This document shows, in pieces, positions 22,228 through 33,709 of a stretch of DNA of 59,437 nucleotides. The DNA is from Candolleomyces eurysporus (Eukaryota; Basidiomycota; Agaricomycetes; Agaricales; Psathyrellaceae), in contig JANBPK010000768.1 in NCBI GenBank assembly GCA_027579435.1, positions 1-59,437 on the forward strand. The letters run 5' to 3'. Numbering within the stretch: the first letter of the stretch is position 1; each line of letters starts with the position of its first letter. A program made the position numbers and the translations under genes. The notes below the pieces were generated by a model, which did no database searches, was not told the origin of the DNA, and was given only the letters and a program-made list of their open reading frames with translations.

Positions 22228-23870
22228 TCAAGATACCGAACCTGAGGCACCTCATCCGAGGATGTCAAATGTGACCCTACACAAAGAACAATTAGCCATC
22301 ACGTCCAACTCGGCGCAAAGAGCAAAAGAGGAGACGGAGAAATAACAATCACCCACCTTCCACACTCCTGCCCGTGGTGCACCAAGAATTCTCGAACCTC
22401 CACGCTATCCAACACCCAAGCTTAAACTGGGTATAGAACCCGACCATATTTGAAGGGGCCATGTTCTGCTGGAGGGTAGGCAGAGGTGACGTCACCCGTC
22501 CATTCATACAATTCGAGAATTTCGTGTTCGTCTGCGTATCGCATGATGTCGTCGAAGTTGCTGGTGTGGAGGATGGCGATGAAGGAGGAGTCTGGGGCGG
22601 TTCAACTTAGTTTAAAGTGTGCAGGATAAAAAAGGGAGAAGTCAATGTACCGGGGGGGTGTTTGAGAGATTTCGCTTCAGATAGCCAACGGTTCAGCACA
22701 TAGCACCGGGAGAGGTTTGCCAACAACCTTACCACAACTTTGTCGTGAGACGTTGCCTGAAAACAAAATCAATACCCAGAGCTGACATAGGTGACAGCAG
22801 CGCACCCATTTCTGATAATCGCCCATTTCGACACAAGGTATTCCAACCTATCAGGCACGAACAACTCGTCCACAAGCTACGAGAGCGGAGACATAAAGAA
22901 CACGTACCGATTCTCGCAGATAGCAGCATCAGCATCGTTATTTTGAGTATACGCAGGCCTCTTTTAGCCAATCTTCCTGTTCCGCAAGCAACTCGACCTA
23001 CTCGCAACAATTTAAGCACCCATGGCCTACGATCGACAAATAAATCCGCACCTTTGTAATAAACAGCGTCGGACAGAAACCGTCGAAACCAAACTCCCAA
23101 GCCTTTTCTTCGAAGCAAATTGCCCAGTATCGACAGCTGTCCATTCATCAGTCCAACGGTAGGATCGTGAGGGCTTTCGACATCGAAGCAAGTAAAATGA
23201 AACATGTTGTCTATGAGAAGACAGGGTGTTTTCGTCAAGGTACAAATAACTGCAATTGCAGAGAAACTTACCATCGTCTTCGACGCCAGAATCCAGCTTA
23301 TCAGATTCGCTGAACGAGTGCGTTGGGAAGACACATCGGTGGGTATGGATCAAACACCGAGTCTTCACCCTCACTCAGATGGGCCAACGAAGCAGAGTCG
23401 AGGTGCGCCGGATGATCTGCCAAAGGTGTCTGACCAAGGGCCTCAAGCTAGAACGAGCCGCGACTTCAGAACAACGTAGGGGCACCTTGACAACCGCGCA
23501 GAGCCTCGAACCAACAAATCACCACAGTTCGCGCCGACCGACGATACATCTTTGCACTCTCGAGGTGCGCGGCTTGCTCGATAGTCTTCAGCACGCCGAG
23601 GGCACGATCGTTGGGATTGAGCTACATAGCGNAATGATAGCCAAGACTCACCCTGTACCCAGCCAAATCAGCTGTCCCACCAGCATCGCAGACGATAAAG
23701 TTCTGCGAAGGCTTCAAGTGGTGAAGGTTCGTGAGGTCAACGCACTGAACCGCGGCGGCCTCAGGCTTCCATGTACTGTCCCCTGGACGGGGTGCTGGGA
23801 ACTTGGCCAGTTGCTATAGGTAGCAATGCGTCTGGAACGGTGAGCCAGCCTCCGCCATGTCTAGGAGAAC
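22228..23870 (-). CDS. Gene U, copy 3: unidentified protein upstream of NLR-2
   Basis: Same unidentified gene as at 10124-11420, and the best preserved of three. In-frame segments are: HFTCFDVESPHDPTVGLMNG (about 23140-23190); KGADLFVDRRPW and LLRVGRVACGTGRLAK (about 22965-23050); YLVSKWAIIRNG (about 22820-22855); ATSHDKVVVRLLANLSRCYV and LNRWLSEAKSL (about 22660-22750); IMRYADEHEILELYEW (about 22500-22560); and a final exon VTFDILG... ending at the TGA 22230-22228. That last exon has an extra stop where copy 2 has Arg, so even this copy may be defective or the end may be spliced differently. An insert of about 500 bases relative to copy 2 lies near 23330-23830. Function unknown; no signal peptide or membrane segment is obvious in the segments read. 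Confidence 0.45.
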
Positions 23871-24189
23871 AATTATAATTACAAGTCCCGTCTCGCTTCG
23901 CTACGGCTTCAGGCTTCCAGAATATGACTGAAGTGTACTCTGGAATGTTAGTTTGTGAAGTATTATATGATCATTTTGTCAATTCTACTCGAATTTTGCA
24001 TACTCGTGGCCGCAGATCCGTACCTTGCGTAATCATAAAGATTTCCCGACCGCACGCGACAATTATTAGATCTCCCATCGGATAAGATATCGCACGATAT
24101 TCAACATTGTCTTCTACCCCTCTTTGCAGCCCTGATTTGAGACTTTGTCCACCTTGATGGCGAGAACGGCCCATATCAATTCCACGACA

Positions 24190-25838
24190 AATCCTGTTGG
24201 CTAGCGCTGCTTTTGCTCTCCTTCTCCTCGTGCCTATCCTTGCTCCCCGTTGATCCTGCCCATCAACCATCCTCCTTCAACCACTATCACATGCGGGCTC
24301 GAACGCACTATGCGTATTCGGCCTCGTCCTCTGTATCGCCTCGTTAAGCAAACCCCCTGTATCCGGGTGGGCCAACGTCTGGGAACGTCTGTGGGTGAAG
24401 AATGGGGATCCGAAAGATTGGGGGACGGGCAAGAAAAAAGGGTTGAGTGCGGCTTGAGTCGTTATTTGGGTTGTCGGTACCGTCGTGGACTGGGCGTTGA
24501 GGAGGTGAGTTGGGGAGTGTTTTAATGACATGCGTAGTGTGCCTTTCAATCATCGTTCTTTCTCAGTTGTACTGGCGGTTATGTTATATAGCAATGGGGC
24601 AGCTACCTATCCAAATGCGCCACCAGCCTCCCCAACCACCCAAACCGAGCCGGGACATTCCAGCTTCTCTAACCGTTCTGATCAAACTCTTCTCCTCCGC
24701 GTTCCAACGATGCTGCCTTCTTCCTTGGCCCGCCACGTCCGAACGGCGAGAAAGGCATCGAAGATATGACCCTCCCGTCGTCAGATAAGAGTCCGAAGCA
24801 TCCTCGTTTCGCTGGAAAAGGGAGGAAGGTCCCTGGAGACGCCCTAGATGATCACCTACTCCAACGAGCCCTCAATTCAAACTCGGCAAAGCCAAGAAAA
24901 TCAGAAATGAAAATGTTGACCTGAACGGTGTGCTAGAAAGCATTGCATTTCCCCGCCGCACCGTGTTTCTACTGAGAGAGTCAGAGAAGCGGTGGAAAGG
25001 ATTGGGTGCAAAGATACGGAGATGGGAAAGGAGAGAGGGAACGTCGACAAAATCTCCAGCTCCAGGTCTAGCGAGAGCGAGGACGAAAAGGTAAAAGCGG
25101 AGGTTGAGGTAAAGGACACCAAAGAGGAGGAGGAGGAGCAGGACGTATCATCGCCTACCAAGAAAATGAAAAGACCATGAATGGTAATGAACCACCAACC
25201 TTCGTACTCTTCGGATGTATCGACTGCACCTACGCTTGTTGAGGGAAGGAGCAAGTCTTATCGTCCGCATCCCACGTTCCCTGTCCCGAAAATTCCTTCC
25301 GTCCCCCAGATCACCGTCCCGCAAACCCATGCGTCTGTCACCCAAACGCCCAATCAAAGCCACGGTACACGCAGATATTGATCAAGAGCTGGAGAGGTTA
25401 CAGCTACGCGGAAAGTTCCACCTACTCTTCAGACGAAGATGTCTCAAGGATACGGACAAGAAGCCCAAAGCGGTCTCGTTCACTCAATGGTAGTCCGCAT
25501 TTAGCCAAGGTGGAGGGAGCGCAGTGGAGTCCTCGCGATGCCCGCCTGCTACTCCTGCATTGGTACGTGCGGTGAATAGGATCGTGGTGGTTCAGAGGGA
25601 GGCGTTTGGGAAGGTCAGTACTCTCACTAGGAGCACTCCTTCGCCTCTTCGCTCTGGCGATCGAGAACGTGGAACCAAAACGGCGGAGGACCCCAAAAGG
25701 CTGAGACTCAAAGCAGCCCCTATAACGTTACGGAATCGTGGAGAAGAGCACAGAAAGCAGCAGAAGCAGAGTTGGGATACGTTTCGGAGGGATGTTAGGG
25801 TTAAGGCTGCCAGAATTGAATGCTCTCTACAGTTCTAG
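24190..25838 (+). pseudogene. Decayed gene for an unrecognised membrane protein
   Basis: Coding-like segments occur in order but in changing frames. First is a hydrophobic N-terminal part (GLVLCIASLSKPPVSGWANV, WERLWVKNGDPKDWGTGKKK, GLSAA-stop-VVIWVVGTVVDWAL), then a likely intron near 24503-24563, then Ser/Pro-rich and acidic stretches (SSRSSESEDEKVKAEVEV, about 25040-25110; SSTYSSDEDVSRI near 25410). The C-terminal block is ATPALVRAVNRIVVVQREAF with DTFRRDVRVKAARI (25550-25815). The last block resembles the C-terminus of uncharacterised agaricomycete proteins I cannot name. The TGA within the membrane segment (where Trp would fit) and repeated frame changes make a pseudogene more likely than missed introns. 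Confidence 0.45.
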
Positions 25839-26564
25839 GTTCGTGTGTTTTGGCTGCCCGTTACCCCTCCTCCATTTCCTCTTTCGTCTCGTCTCATTCT
25901 CGTCCACCTTTTCGATGGTCATCATTGCTGCATTTCTCTGAAAAATGGGTATACTCTCCTTCTGTCTTCTCACCTGCGCTATATCTCTGTCATCCTTTTG
26001 TCTGTCATCTACTCTTTGTGACGTTTCCCTTCCGTTGCGGTCGTTTATTTGGATACCCCCTACCTGTATGCCGACCGCTCTTGAATACCTGAACTTTGTC
26101 TCCATCCTTTTATTCCTACTTGCTTCACCATCAATTGCTTGCTAACATTCTCCCCGCGTGGTCGTAGCCTTGTTTTGTCGTATCCATCACCCTATTCCTT
26201 TAGTTTGTTGACCTAGTTGGCCGTACCGTTTTACGACCCCTCATGACGATATACGACTGACCGTCTTCCTCATTCGACGTTTCCGAAGCACAATCATGTC
26301 CCCTTCAACTATAGACTCTGGTCAGGTATTTTACATTCTTACGATCGTTACTATCACGATTGAGATTGCTGTTGCTCCCCACGGGTCGAGGAGGGCTTAG
26401 ATTGGACGTCGGTATCTCATGCTCTTCACATCCGCAGAAGCATCGAAGCGCTCTTTTAGCGTTGCATCGGTCCAGATCAACCCAGATCGCCAGTCAAAAA
26501 TCACTCACTTTGGCAGATGGGTCGTCCGGCGATTTCCCGAACTTTGTTGATCGGGTTTTGACAT

Positions 26565-26587
26565 TTAAGCGCTACAAAAGCGCTTAA
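26565..26587. repeat. Hairpin TTAAGCGCT / AGCGCTTAA
   Basis: A perfect 9-bp inverted repeat around a 5-base loop. In the paralogous unit (30772-30789) the loop is lost and the arms abut. It lies at the left part of the duplicated segment, far upstream of the secreted-protein gene; function unknown. Confidence 0.5.
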
Positions 26588-27671
26588 GCCCTTGGCGGTA
26601 ACGCCTAGCCTTAGTGCGCCTACTAAAGGCTTAATACACTGGGGTATTTTCTAGGATAAATCACGACATATATCCGAGAGAGAATGTTGTGTCACACATC
26701 GCATTCTGAAGCAAAGCTAATCAGGGTGGCCGGGGGGTCTCGAGCAGAGCCTGGGGAGTCTGAACTCTGAAACGCATTTGCGGATATCTCGGTCGGTGAG
26801 CAGCTACGCTTGCGAATATGGTTCTTCAAGGCTTACAAAACACGTTCGTGCGGATAACTTGGTGCGACATGTTCTTTTATGAATTGATTTCATTGACATT
26901 GATTGATGCGCCCAGTGAAGGCATTCTATTGCATCTGTTTTCTATGGGTGCGCGACAGCCTCGCACTGGAATTCCGCGTATTGGCTCGGCAAAATGCCAA
27001 GCCCAGCGCTCAAGCTAATTATAACCTGCTATGACCTATGTCAAACCTGTGTCCTGGGGCATCGGAAATGATTGGTAAACGATTGACATACTGATATACA
27101 AATTTATGTCGTGAAAATATGTGCGACGCCCACAAAGTCGGAAGCCGTTGAATGGAATTTTCTTGTGGGCGCATTGTGTATATCCATCAAATGATCGACC
27201 ATGATCCGTAAGGAATTCAAGGGGCAAGTCCGCAACTCGATCAGTATCGATCGCTGGGAGAGCGTGTTACACCCATTGTGGTCCCCACCTACATGTTCCA
27301 GTGAATGCAGCCGTCACGAAGACCCAATATGTCATAATGGGCCCGCGATGATAGTACAGCGCATTGCCGGCATCAGGTCCCAATCAGGAACAGCCATTTT
27401 CCACTCCCACTCGTCCAGCTCCAGATGGAACCGACCGTAACGGTGTAACCCGACTGACCTGATCGCCAGCGCTCGGCGAATGGCTCTTTTTGGAGCCCTG
27501 TCTGAACCTATCGTGTGTGTCGTGAAAGGCTATGTACATCAAGGATGACACAGTGACGCCCAGCGGGAAAACTAACTCATAGTGGTAAGGGAACTGCCTG
27601 CCGGTGTCATCAGTCAGCAGCGATCATCAATCTTCGGAACTTTCGCCAAAATTCAAGGAGCACTGAAAAGG

Positions 27672-27678
27672 TATATAA
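27672..27678 (+). promoter_or_regulatory. TATA box of secreted-protein gene 1
   Basis: TATATAA, 138 bases before the ATG. The same box and flanks (AAAAGGTATATAA..CCAGAG) occur at 31860 before the paralogue. Confidence 0.6.
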
Positions 27679-27809
27679 TCCAGAGCGCTCAGACTGTTTT
27701 TACCCCAGAGCGTTTGATACGTTTTACTCCTCTCGCTTGTAGCTTATCGCTGGTCGATTTAGCCCACCCTCGTCTTTAACTGTAGCCTTCACTCACCTGA
27801 CCTTTCACC

Positions 27810-28561
27810 ATGAAATTCTCTGCCACTTTCGCTGTTCTCGCCGTTCTCTCCATCAAGACCTTCGTCTCGGCGTCTCCTGTGCCATCCACAGCCGACGATT
27901 TCGACCTGGAGATGCGAGAAGAATTTACCGTGGGTTCAACCCGAAGAACATTTGATGAGTTCTCTATATGCTGACGATACTGGGGGCGCCACAGGACGGT
28001 GAACTATACGACATGATAGCGCGAGAGCTTCTTGACTACGGCGATGAGTTCGAGGAGGTTGACGCACGAGAGTTTGTGAGTGTCGTCAAAATTTTCTATC
28101 TTCTTTCCCCCGTTACTGATCGAATCGTCATTCCATCCAGGATGCTGATGAAGACTTCCTGTATGTCCGAGTACCGGTGTACGGCATGCGCCTGGATCCT
28201 GCCAAGATGGCGAAGAGCACTGGAGAATCGCGACTCCAAAATACGTTACTGAAAATCATCGACCAGAAATCTCGTCCACAGCCGCAACCCAGACCTGCGT
28301 ATGTCCATTCCGTTGGCTCTAGAGAAGCTTCGCGCTCAATGATCGTGTCTGTGTTATAGCATTCAGAGATTCCAACAAGCGTATGTCATTTTCTCCGCGA
28401 CCTCTAGCTCGGGAGCCAACTTTTTCTACAGGACACAGAAAGTTATACAACAAAACAGGGCAAGGCGTCCAAACGCTGCGGAAATCGGCAGGCAGATCCA
28501 GACTGATTTCAAGAACGTCCAGAAGAAGATTGATAACATCAACGCAGTGAAGCGAAAGTAA
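27810..28561 (+). CDS. Small secreted protein 1
   Basis: Five exons: 27810-27929, 27995-28075, 28141-28298, 28360-28380 (21-nt microexon) and 28432-28561, giving 169 aa. A signal peptide is clear (MKFSATFAVLAVLSIKTFVS, cleavage near SASP). The mature protein starts with an acidic stretch (DDFDLEMREEF, EVDAREFDADEDF), then VRVPVYGMRLDP, and ends in a basic Gln/Arg/Lys-rich helix (QKVIQQNRARRPN, VQKKIDNINAVKRK). No cysteines stand out and no known domain is recognised. Every intron position is conserved in the paralogue at 32007, which supports the model. It has a TATA box at 27672. A secreted effector-like or wall-associated role is possible but unproven. Confidence 0.8.
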
Positions 28562-29189
28562 GCCGTTGTTCCAGTGCCCACGTAGTTGTGACTTGTATGT
28601 CGATGGCGTTTGTACCGGGTTGCGATCGTGTCCTTCTGTTCCTTGTAACAATGAAACCAGGGGAAGTTGTAGTCTCGTCTAACAATGAGGAAATGAACTC
28701 TCGTTGAGACTATATCAGGTAAAGGGCCGCAGGATTAAGCCTCACGAATATTCGACTCCTCTGCTTCCCATTTCCTTTCCACCTCCTCTTAAACTTCCCT
28801 GATCCGCTCTTCAGTGGTCATGTACATGCTTTGCGAGTTCAGCTTCATACGTTTCCTCATCTCTTCCGTCGTCATGTATCCGCTCTTTAGCTGTCAGCAT
28901 CCTGCTCGCTTTAGGTTTAGCCCTCCTCGAAAGTAACGGGAGCAGGAATTGACAGATTATATTTTTAGGGAAGGCTTTGCGCTGAATGTCAGTCGTGAAG
29001 ACTGGAAACGCAATTGTGTCAAATCTTCGACCAAGCTCCCGAATCTGCGCGATTTACCCTTCATATTCAATTATGATATGACTTGCGAATCTCCAGTTGC
29101 TCTTTCTTCGAATCCTCCTCGTCCTTATACTCGCATAAATTCTGCAGGTCATTCCCAGTAAATTATGAAGGCAATGTGGACCATTTGAA

Positions 29190-29773
29190 GGCGTGTTATC
29201 AGGCTCATACAGAAGATTCGCATGTGCTGAAGCACCTTGGGAAAGACAGGGAAAGACAGGACGACCATCTATACCTTCCCTCGCCACTCTCGAACCAGTC
29301 AGCGTGCCACCGGCAGACATCGCGGCGACGCGGATACGACGTTTGTGTCGATGGAGGACCAAGTATTCTGATGCCGTTACCTTCAAATCTACTTCATTCT
29401 GGGATTTTACATCAATCTTGCGAGGTACTCTGGTATTTCGATGGATGGTGCTCTCAACATCGGTGCGATTTTTCATGCTTTCACGACGATTCTTCCCCTT
29501 GGTCCCAATTGCTGGGGTGTGGGGAGTGTACCAACTCTGAGTGGAGTATCGGTTCACTTGCCCTATTTCCTTTCAGCTCGCTTAGCTGATTTCATCGCTC
29601 GCTCAGGACCCTTTATTTCCTTACGTGGATGGGTTTTTCTCGTGGACCGTTCTCAAATATTCGTAGGATATTGCGGTTGCCAGGCGAGGTTCGATTGGAC
29701 TTGCACTTTGTTTGTACACCAAGTGTGTACATACGAACAGGAACACCTTATATACCCTCGAGACGGATTTTAG
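29190..29773 (+). pseudogene. Remnant of a membrane-protein gene
   Basis: One reading gives ADIAATRIRRLCRWRTKYSD, then in a different frame YLQIYFILGFYINLARYSG and GALNIGAIFHAFTTILPLGP, which looks like transmembrane helices. The paralogous stretch 35637-35780 has the same frame relationship (YLQIYFVLGFYINLA) and then stops. No start, no complete frame and no family could be assigned; it may be a pseudogene duplicated with the secreted-protein unit. Confidence 0.35.
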
Positions 29774-29779
29774 AGGACA

Positions 29780-30640
29780 TCTTACCTTTTCCCCTCCATC
29801 GATTCGGATTTAAGCAGTTATTTCGCATTCGCATTTGTTTCGATATAATTCTTCCCGCCTCTTGTCGCAGATCAGGTATCGAACCATCGCTGTCTTGAGC
29901 CCTCCTCCATCATCTATTTACTTCCCTCTTACACTGAACTATCTCTCACAGGGGAGCTCGGTCAAGTGGTGATGCGACATGCAGCCATAATACGCTCTAT
30001 GACCATTGATGCTCAACAATTCATTGGGGACGATTGGGGATGCAGATTCGGGCCGTTTCCTAGTTATCCTGGTGTTTAGATCCCCGTATGAATGGTGACG
30101 TTGTAATGAACAAGTTCGCAAACTAGCTTCGGGTAAAGCACAGGTTTTGATATCCTTGAACTCAGCTTCGAGCTCAATTGAGTTGATTCATGGGTTAGTT
30201 TGGCTGTACTCCCTGCAACGCTACGAGTTCCTCCAAACCAAACAGCTTGGTAGAGACCCCTGACTCTTCTATGAAAAGGTGGACAGGCGCTTAAAGACGC
30301 AGTTCTCTACACACTGCTGTGAGACAAGATGATCGTACAAAAAGATTATTGAATGCGACCAACTCCCAGCATCTTTGATCGGGATAACCAGCCAGATTCG
30401 GATGGGGATGTGAGGTCCCCAGTGTGTCAACTTGAGGGTACAGCATGCATCCACCATTTGATAATTGAACTACGAGAGTTGAGCTTTCAACTATCATTTT
30501 GGGCATCTTTGTTAAAATGGGAGGCTTCGAGCGCATTGGGTTCCACTGCCTATAGCTTCCATCACGGCTTTCAGGTAGTCTCCCTCTACTGCACAGATGC
30601 CATCTCTAGCATTGCTCTAGCTATGGCAACTACTGGAAAG
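29780..30640. other. Intergenic spacer between duplication units
   Basis: No supported gene. Short frames on both strands lack family resemblance or promoter signals. The second duplication unit begins near 30640. Confidence 0.4.
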
Positions 30641-30944
30641 CCCTCTCACTCGCATTCTAGCATTGGATCGGTCCAGATCAACAACGATCATCACTCAAAA
30701 TTCTCCTTTGGCAGATGTGTTGTCCGGCAATTTCCCGAACTTTGTTGATGCAGTGTTGATGGGTTTGGCATTTAAGCGCTAAGCGCTTACGCCCTTTGGT
30801 AGGAACGTTCAGCCTCAGTGCACCTAAAGGCGTAGCAGACTGGAGTACTTCTGACAGTGAATCACAGCATTTTACGAGAGAGAAAATATCTATCACCCGT
30901 CATACTGTAAGACAAAGCCAATCAGTAGCCCTAAACCCTTGCAA

Positions 30945-30982
30945 AGGGCTGGGCTCACGATTTTGACAAGGGGCCCAGCCCT
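30945..30982. repeat. Palindromic insert in unit 2
   Basis: Arms GGGCTGGGC (30946-30954) and GCCCAGCCC (30973-30981) pair perfectly around an 18-base loop, extendable by one A-T pair. The corresponding place in unit 1 (about 26725) is about 55 bases shorter and lacks the palindrome, so this is a small insertion, perhaps a MITE-like fragment. Confidence 0.45.
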
Positions 30983-31859
30983 ACCATTTCAAACACTAAG
31001 ACTCTAAGAAATCTGAACATTTGAACACATGTGCGGATATCTCGGACTGTCAGCAGCTACGAAACGGATTCCTGCGAATATCTTGACTCTTAGAGCTTAG
31101 TGACAAAACACGTTCATACGGATATCTCGGTGCAGCATGTTCTTTTATGAATACATTGAATTTGAAATTGATTGAAATGCCCAGCGAGGGGATTCCATTG
31201 ATCATCTTTTCTTTTGTATAATGTGCGCGACAGTCTCTAGACTTGAATGTCAGGGAAGCCCGCCTATCAACTTGGCCCGATGCCAAGCCCAGCGCTCAGC
31301 TAACTTGCAGTGACCTATGTCCTGGAACATCGGAAATAATTGGTCAAAGATTGACAACCCGATGCACTAATGACCATGGTACAACACATCGGAAGCCGTT
31401 GAATACAATTTCCTTGCGAGCATATCGAGCCGATCTATCAAATGATCGAGTGCACTATATCCCTGAGTAACTCGGATTGTCAATCCCCATGAAGGGAAAG
31501 GACAAGTCCACAATTCGCTCAGTATCGCTGGAAGAGGGTGTTACGCCCACCATGGTTCCCACCATTCACGTTCTAGTCAATGCTGCCCGATGCTCGAGAA
31601 AACCCAATACTGTCACAATGGGAACCGACTGTGACCTGACTGATTGATCTGATTGCCAGCTCCGGCGAACAGTTTTTGTGGACAGGACATGTCTTGCACC
31701 TGTTGTTGCGAAACCCTATGTATATCAAAGATGACAGATAGTGGCGCCGAACGGGAAACTTAGCTCGTAGCAGTAATGGAACCGTCTGCCGGTGTCATCG
31801 GTCAGCCACCGATTATCAGTTTTCGGCCTTTTTCTAAAATACCAGAAGCACTGAAAAGG

Positions 31860-31866
31860 TATATAA
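31860..31866 (+). promoter_or_regulatory. TATA box of secreted-protein gene 2
   Basis: TATATAA, 147 bases before the ATG, in the same sequence context as in unit 1. Confidence 0.6.
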
Positions 31867-32006
31867 GCCAGAGTGCTCAGACTGCTCCAACCCCAGAGCG
31901 TTTGATACGTTTTACTCCTCCCTCTTGTAGCTTATCGCTGGCCGATTAAGCCCAACCTTGCCTTTACCTGTAGCCTACGCTCACTTGACTTTTCACCATT
32001 TTCACC

Positions 32007-32727
32007 ATGAGATTCTCTGCAACTTTCGCTGTCATCGCTGTTCTCTCCGTCAAGAACTTCGTCTCGGCATTCCCCATGGCATCCACGGCCGACGACTTCG
32101 ACCTGGAGATGCGAGAGCAATTTACCGTGAGTTCATCTCGAACGTTCTATGAGCTCTATATGCTGACGTGGGTGCCATAGGACGGTGAACTATACGACGT
32201 GGTGGCGCGAGACCTTCTTGACTACAGTGATGAGTTTGAGGGGGTTGGCGCGCGAGGGCTTGTAAGCGTCTTCGAGATTTTCATTTGATCGTAACTGATC
32301 GACTTGCCATTCCATCCAGGACACTGACGAGGACTTTCTGTATGTGCGAGTACCCATGTACGGTATGCGCATAAGGCCTACCGCGATGGCGAGGAACACG
32401 GGAGAAAGCCGACTCCAAAATACGATACAGAAAGGCATCGACCAGAACTCTCGTCCACGGCCGCAACCCAGACCTGCGTATGCTCATTCCGTTGGCTCTC
32501 TGAAATTTTCTCGCTTATTAATCGATTGCTCCTGCGTTATAGGAGACCCACACTCAAACAAGTGTATGTCATTCTCTCCGCAACCTCTGGCCTGGGGGTT
32601 AACTCTTTTTTACAGGGCACAGAAAGTTATACAGCAAAACAGGGCAACCAGGCGTCCAAATGCGGCGCAAATTGGCAGGCAGACCGCGAAAGACATGGAA
32701 AACCTCAGGAAAAAGCTTAATATTTAA
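32007..32727 (+). CDS. Small secreted protein 2
   Basis: Five exons 32007-32126, 32181-32261, 32320-32477, 32543-32563 and 32616-32727, giving 163 aa; the first four have exactly the lengths of gene 1. Signal peptide MRFSATFAVIAVLSVKNFVS, then the conserved DDFDLEMREQF, DGELYDVVARDLLDY, VRVPMYGMRI and QKVIQQNRATRRPNA. The microexon sequence (ARPTLKQV) has diverged strongly from gene 1 (AIQRFQQA) and the tail is shorter (LRKKLNI). All reading frames remain open, so both copies appear functional. No known domain. Confidence 0.8.
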
Positions 32728-33059
32728 CCTCAACGCAGCAACGCAAAATTTAGCTGTTGTTCTAGCGCTAACTGCGCAGTTGTGACTTGTATGTCGATGG
32801 CCTTTGTACCGGGGTTCGGTCGTATCTTTGCGTTTCTTTGTGACAATAAACCAGGGGAAGTTGTAGTCTTGCTTGATATTGAGCAAATGAACCCTCGTTG
32901 AGATCAGGTCAGGTAAAGGGCTGCGGGATTCAGCTTCACGAATGACTAACTCCCCTGCCTCTCTTTTTCTTCCCTCCGCTTCCCTTCCCTTTCCACCTCC
33001 TCTAGACCTCCCCCAACCGTTTCTCAGCGGTCAAATACATGCTTTAGGAACTCGTATCA

Positions 33060-33520
33060 AACTTCCCTATTGAAATAAGGCATATCACATGTATACGGGG
33101 CGGTATCACTTCTATCCTAGGCAAGCTCTGAAGGTGGAAGGTGTACATGGTGATAAAGCAGGACCTGTCACAGCCCTTCCTTGTGAACATCGAGGCCGTC
33201 CATGACCTGGACTCTGCTCGCTCCAACTAACTTGCTGTTGATCTCAAGTCCGTACCTATGGGCAGCGGCCATGTCAAAGTAGAAAGCACGAAACTATTGT
33301 CAGAGTGTTGGGTACTATGGCAGGGTTCGCTGTTGCCTGGGCCATGATAGCTAGCACGTAGTCTAGCAATGTTATATGGCACTACTCGCAGCACGGATTG
33401 CCATGAGCTTTAATATCATGTTCTATTAGTAATCAATACGACAACATCTGGCTTGCAAATGAAGTTGGCAGCATTCCACTTGCTGTATATCTAACTGTCC
33501 ATGGGAGTTGACAGAGTTGT
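33060..33520. other. Unit-2-specific sequence without recognised gene
   Basis: It replaces the unit-1 sequence of about 28840-28960 and has no visible counterpart elsewhere in the window. No coding pattern is supported; it could be another decayed insertion. Confidence 0.35.
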
Positions 33521-33709
33521 ACGGCTGTGTACTTAGTGTCAGTCGTGAAGACCAGCAAAGTGATTACTCCGGACCTTTGCCCAAGCTCCCAAATCCAGGC
33601 AATTCACCTTCACATTTAGTTATGATATGACGTGTATCTTGCCTTGCTATTTCTTCTAATTTCGTCATCCTTATGCTTGCATCAATTCTGCAAGTCTATC
33701 CCAGTAAAT

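Larger units (their letters stand above)
26430..29450 (+). repeat. Tandem segmental duplication, unit 1
   Basis: This segment aligns base by base, with many substitutions, with 30640-35780. Shared landmarks are: the hairpin near 26565, the TATA box and gene at 27810, the 3' flank to 28830, the stretch 28960-29163 ending in CCCAGTAAAT, and the block up to TCTTGCGAGGTA at about 29440. Unit 1 lacks the transposon and the roughly 450-base replacement found in unit 2. Confidence 0.8.
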
